Source: DSNY01 sp964539745 (GTDB lineage: Bacteria; Pseudomonadota; Gammaproteobacteria; Burkholderiales; Burkholderiaceae_F). From it: a stretch of 64,000 bases of DNA. The stretch covers positions 1 through 64,000 of the forward strand of contig CAZIJU010000005.1 in NCBI GenBank assembly GCA_964539745.1, written 5' to 3'. Positions 61,536-64,000 of this stretch are shown here, piece by piece. Under the pieces are notes generated by a model that saw only the letters and a list, made by a program, of their open reading frames with translations, was not told the origin of the DNA and searched no databases. A program made the translations under genes and the position numbers. Within the stretch, counting starts at the first letter, position 1, and each line of letters starts with the position of its first letter.

Positions 61536-62306
61536 CTAGACCCTGAGTCCTGACTTCTCCGGCACGACCGTCCGCCGCGGACGAAACACCGCGGGATCGT
61601 CGTAGAACGCCGGCGACTCGTTCGCCGCCCACCAGCCCGGGATGCCGAGCACCGGCAGATGCGCGAGCAGCGGCGGCGCGAGGTCGGCGCGATCGACGAA
61701 GTGCGCGGCGGCTTCGTCGCGATCGCCGGCGAGCGGGATCGGCACGACACACGCCGTGATCGCCTTGAACGGACCGGCGAGCTTTTCGAGCAACGCGTGG
61801 CCGAACGCGAGCGCGACGATCGAGCGGCCCCAGCGGCCGCGCCAGTCGACGAGCAGCCGGCGCCAGTCGTGCCACGCGAGCGCGTCGAACACTTCGGCGT
61901 CGTCGCACGCGAGCAGCAGCCCGCTCTCGTCGATCAGCGTGGCCGCATCGCGCACGGCGCCGCGCGGCCCGCGCACGCCGCGCGCTTCGATCTGGTCGGC
62001 CTGGCGCCGGTTCAGCGCCGCCTTCGCGCGCGGATACGCGAGCCAGATCAGCGCGTTGAATGCGTCGTGCCAGTGGGCGCGCGTAGGCACGCGGCCGGTT
62101 TCCGCGATGTGCAGCTCGTACGGCGACGCGCCGGCATCGTCGGCGGCGACAAAACGGATCGGCGCCCCGCGTCCGGACACCACACCGCGCATGCGCGCGG
62201 CTTTGGTCAGCGCCGCGCGCCAGTCGGGCGACGCGAGCGATACGCGCCAGCGCGCCAGCGGCGCCAGCCACGGCGCCGACCAGTCGATCGCGGGCAGCGC
62301 GCTCAC
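61536..62306 (-). CDS. DUF3025 family protein
   Basis: The 256-residue product matches the DUF3025 family typical of beta- and gammaproteobacteria: RVPTRAHWHDAFNALIWLAY, then PRAKAALNRRQADQI, and HLPVLGIPGWWAANESPAFY. Function is unknown. A GTG at 62306 overlaps the pyrC stop (GTGA), indicating translational coupling. The last five residues (SGLRV) are encoded by a heptamer-type motif, so the 3' end may have been altered by repeat invasion. Confidence 0.85.
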   Translation of the reverse strand: MSALPAIDWSAPWLAPLARWRVSLASPDWRAALTKAARMRGVVSGRGAPIRFVAADDAGASPYELHIAETGRVPTRAHWHDAFNALIWLAYPRAKAALNRRQADQIEARGVRGPRGAVRDAATLIDESGLLLACDDAEVFDALAWHDWRRLLVDWRGRWGRSIVALAFGHALLEKLAGPFKAITACVVPIPLAGDRDEAAAHFVDRADLAPPLLAHLPVLGIPGWWAANESPAFYDDPAVFRPRRTVVPEKSGLRV

Positions 62307-63358
62307 GTCGCGAGTTTCCACGGCAGCACCTGGCCGGCGGCGAGCGGAACGATCGTCGCCGCGCCGAACTTCAGTTCGCCCGGCACGGCCCATTCGCGCC
62401 GCTCGAGCGTCACCGTCGATCGGTTGCGCGGCAGCCCGTAAAAGTCGGGCCCGTGAAAGCTCGCGAACGCTTCCAGCTTGTCGAGCGCACCGGCCTGTTC
62501 GAACGCCATCGCGTACAGCTCGAGGGCGGCTGCCGCGGTGAAGCAGCCGGCGCAGCCGCACGCGTTTTCCTTGTCGCCTCTCGGATGCGGCGCGCTGTCG
62601 GTGCCGAGAAAAAAGCGCGGATTGCCGGAGGTTGCCGCGCGCAGCAGCGCCTGCCGGTGCGATTCGCGCTTGAGCACCGGCAGGCAGTAGTAGTGCGGCC
62701 GCACGCCGGCGCGGCCTTCCGGTGTCAGAAACAGCGCGTTGCGGTTGTACAGCAGATGGTGCGCGGTGATCGTCGCTCCGATCCGGCCCTTCGCTTCCAG
62801 CACGTAGTCGACCGCCTGGCTCGTCGTGATGTGCTCGAACACGACGCGAAGTTGCGGGAAATCGCGACGCAGCGCCTCGAGCACCTCGTCGATGAACACC
62901 TGTTCGCGGTCGAAGACGTCGACGTGCGCATGCGTGACTTCGCCGTGCACGAGCAGCGGCAGGTCGACCGCCTGCATCGCTTCGAGCGCGCGCGCACACT
63001 TGCGCAGCTCGGTCACGCCGGCGTCCGAATGCGTCGTTGCGCCGGCCGGATAGAGCTTGACGCCGTGCACGAAGCCGCTTTCCTTCGCGCGGCGGATCTC
63101 GCCGGCCGGCGTGTCGTCGGTCAGGTAAAGCGTCATCAGCGGATCGAACGCGAGCCCCGCCGGCAACGCGCGCACGATGCGTTCGCGATACGCGGCCGCC
63201 TGCGCGACGGTCGTCACCGGCGGCTTCAGGTTCGGCATCACGATCGCGCGCGCGAACTGCCGCGCGGTGTACGGCAGCACGTCGGCCATCGCCGCGCCGT
63301 CGCGCAGGTGCAGGTGCCAGTCGTCGGGGCGGGTGATTGTCAGCGTCGCGGCGCTCAT
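62303..63358 (-). CDS. pyrC: Dihydroorotase PyrC
   Basis: PyrC closes carbamoyl-aspartate to dihydroorotate in pyrimidine synthesis. The 351-residue protein is a class II dihydroorotase with the metal-binding DWHLHLRDG near the start, the bridging lysine (VHGVKLYPAGATTHSDAG), further histidines (LLVHGEVTHAHVD; VVFEHITT) and the catalytic aspartate region (GTDSAPHPRGDKE). Length is typical. It is divergent from aceE and coupled to the DUF3025 gene. Confidence 0.97.
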   Translation of the reverse strand: MSAATLTITRPDDWHLHLRDGAAMADVLPYTARQFARAIVMPNLKPPVTTVAQAAAYRERIVRALPAGLAFDPLMTLYLTDDTPAGEIRRAKESGFVHGVKLYPAGATTHSDAGVTELRKCARALEAMQAVDLPLLVHGEVTHAHVDVFDREQVFIDEVLEALRRDFPQLRVVFEHITTSQAVDYVLEAKGRIGATITAHHLLYNRNALFLTPEGRAGVRPHYYCLPVLKRESHRQALLRAATSGNPRFFLGTDSAPHPRGDKENACGCAGCFTAAAALELYAMAFEQAGALDKLEAFASFHGPDFYGLPRNRSTVTLERREWAVPGELKFGAATIVPLAAGQVLPWKLAT

Positions 63359-63705
63359 GCGGCGATTATCGCTCGTCGGCGCTGTCCGACGGCGCGAAGC
63401 GCGATCGGTGACAGCGCCGTCGCCCCCGCGCAGTCGGGGGCCGATTGTCTTGTGGCCCCTGGCAGCTCGGACTCACCTTCGAGAACACCGAGCGCATCGA
63501 GAAAGACCTGGGCTCTTGTCAGTGTTGCCCGGTGTTCTCGGCGGTGACATCAAAAGCGTTCGCGGGCGGCAGTGTTTACCACCGAGACACGGAGGGCACA
63601 GAGACAGGCTCCTGTTTGTCGCGGTGTGCCCGGTGGTGAATTCGTCTTTCTTCACCGATCGCCGCGCCACGCTCCCGGCGCGATAATGGCCGCGAGGAGA
63701 CGACG
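63359..63705. other. pyrC-aceE divergent spacer with inverted repeats
   Basis: This 347-base region contains perfect 11-base inverted arms at 63480-63490 (CGAGAACACCG) and 63530-63540 with a 39-base loop, and a second palindromic sequence at about 63577-63645 beginning ACCACCGAGACACGGAGGGC and ending in GTGTGCCCGGTGGT. I see no gene. Promoters for pyrC and aceE are expected here, but I cannot assign them. Confidence 0.55.
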
Positions 63706-64000
63706 ATGAACCGCGACGACCTCGCCAAGTGGTCCGCATCCGCCGCGTGGCGGCTGCCGATCGAAGACGCAGATCCGCAGGAGACGCGCGAGTGGCTCGA
63801 TGCGCTCGATGCGCTGATCGCGTCCGAGGGCGCCGAGCGCGCCACCTTCGTGCTGAAGAAGCTGATGCAGCACGCGCGCACGCGGCGCGTGCCGCTGCCG
63901 CAGGTGCTCGCCACCGCCTACTGCAACACGATCGGGCTGGCCGACCAGCCGCCGTACCCGGGCAACCTCGAGATCGAGGCGCGCATCTCGGCGCTGGTGC
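63706..64000 (+). CDS. aceE: Pyruvate dehydrogenase E1 component AceE (partial)
   Basis: Only the first 98 residues lie in the window. MNRDDLAKWSASAAWRLPIE, followed by ADPQETREWLDALDALI and LATAYCNTIGLADQPPYPGN, is the N-terminus of the homodimeric E1 of the pyruvate dehydrogenase complex, which binds the E2 core. The ATG at 63706 follows GAGGAGA. The gene continues beyond the window. Confidence 0.92.
   Translation, partial: MNRDDLAKWSASAAWRLPIEDADPQETREWLDALDALIASEGAERATFVLKKLMQHARTRRVPLPQVLATAYCNTIGLADQPPYPGNLEIEARISALV

Noticed and set aside
63445..63639. Small gene upstream of aceE
   Set aside because: The frame lies within inverted repeats, has no ribosome site and differs in composition from the genes nearby.

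Overview
The window is a high-G+C stretch (about two thirds G+C by eye) dominated by one very large flagellar and chemotaxis supercluster. FlhDC master regulators, the FlhF/FlhG/FliA block, CheZ, a class II dihydroorotase (pyrC) next to a DUF3025 gene and aceE, and a COG3235-type membrane protein together point to a betaproteobacterium, most likely order Burkholderiales. This placement is inference from gene content, not from a marker gene. No rRNA, tRNA, CRISPR array, transposase or phage gene was seen. A 10-N assembly gap lies inside fliD.

Layout: (1) 51-3463, rod genes flgBCD on the minus strand, divergent from flgA, flgM and flgN. (2) 3604-4647, a nitroreductase-like gene. (3) 18514 down to 4791, minus strand: flhB, flhA, flhF, flhG, fliA, a soluble chemoreceptor, a membrane chemoreceptor, cheW and a hybrid histidine kinase. 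(4) 19221-25127, a small unknown gene and two large multidomain glycosyltransferases, probably for flagellin glycosylation. (5) 31103 down to 25191, minus strand: fliC, flaG, fliD, fliS, fliT, a second fliK-like gene, fhlB and ycgR. (6) 32364-37541, flhDC, motAB, cheYZ and a small exported protein. (7) 37584-38612, an aldo/keto reductase. (8) fliE divergent from fliFGHIJKLMNOPQR (38782-52221). (9) 52520-63358, non-flagellar genes: a COG3235 membrane protein, a patatin/outer-membrane protein, a ThDP enzyme, a hemolysin III family protein, a 51-residue basic protein, an acid-sugar pair (otnK-denD), a DUF3025 gene and pyrC. (10) 63706 onward, the start of aceE.

Regulation visible in the sequence: good matches to the sigma-28 (FliA) promoter (TAAA-N15/16-GCCGATAA) lie upstream of flgA, flgM, flaG-fliD, fliC and fliL, with weaker ones before motA and cheW. 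Because FliA, its anti-sigma factor FlgM and the FlhDC activator are all here, the window encodes most of its own transcriptional cascade. Many export and rod genes overlap by 1-8 bases, which suggests translational coupling.

The most unusual content is non-coding. Three copies of a roughly 0.55-0.7 kb modular repeat element have conserved left end, core and right end and variable numbers of hairpin units; they sit between fliH/fliI, fliP/fliQ and otnK/DUF3025. A degenerate heptanucleotide motif (TGAATCC-like) recurs at the edges of many genes, right up to start codons or inside 3' ends. The flhA-flhB spacer has grown by two different tandem duplications that copied the gene ends. A 23-bp tandem array lies upstream of flhB. 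Two near-identical terminator-like hairpins with a cUUCGg loop lie between fliC and flhD and could end unannotated small RNAs. On the protein side, the triple glycosyltransferase fusion, the glycosyltransferase-methyltransferase fusion and an FlhG that has lost its P-loop stand out.
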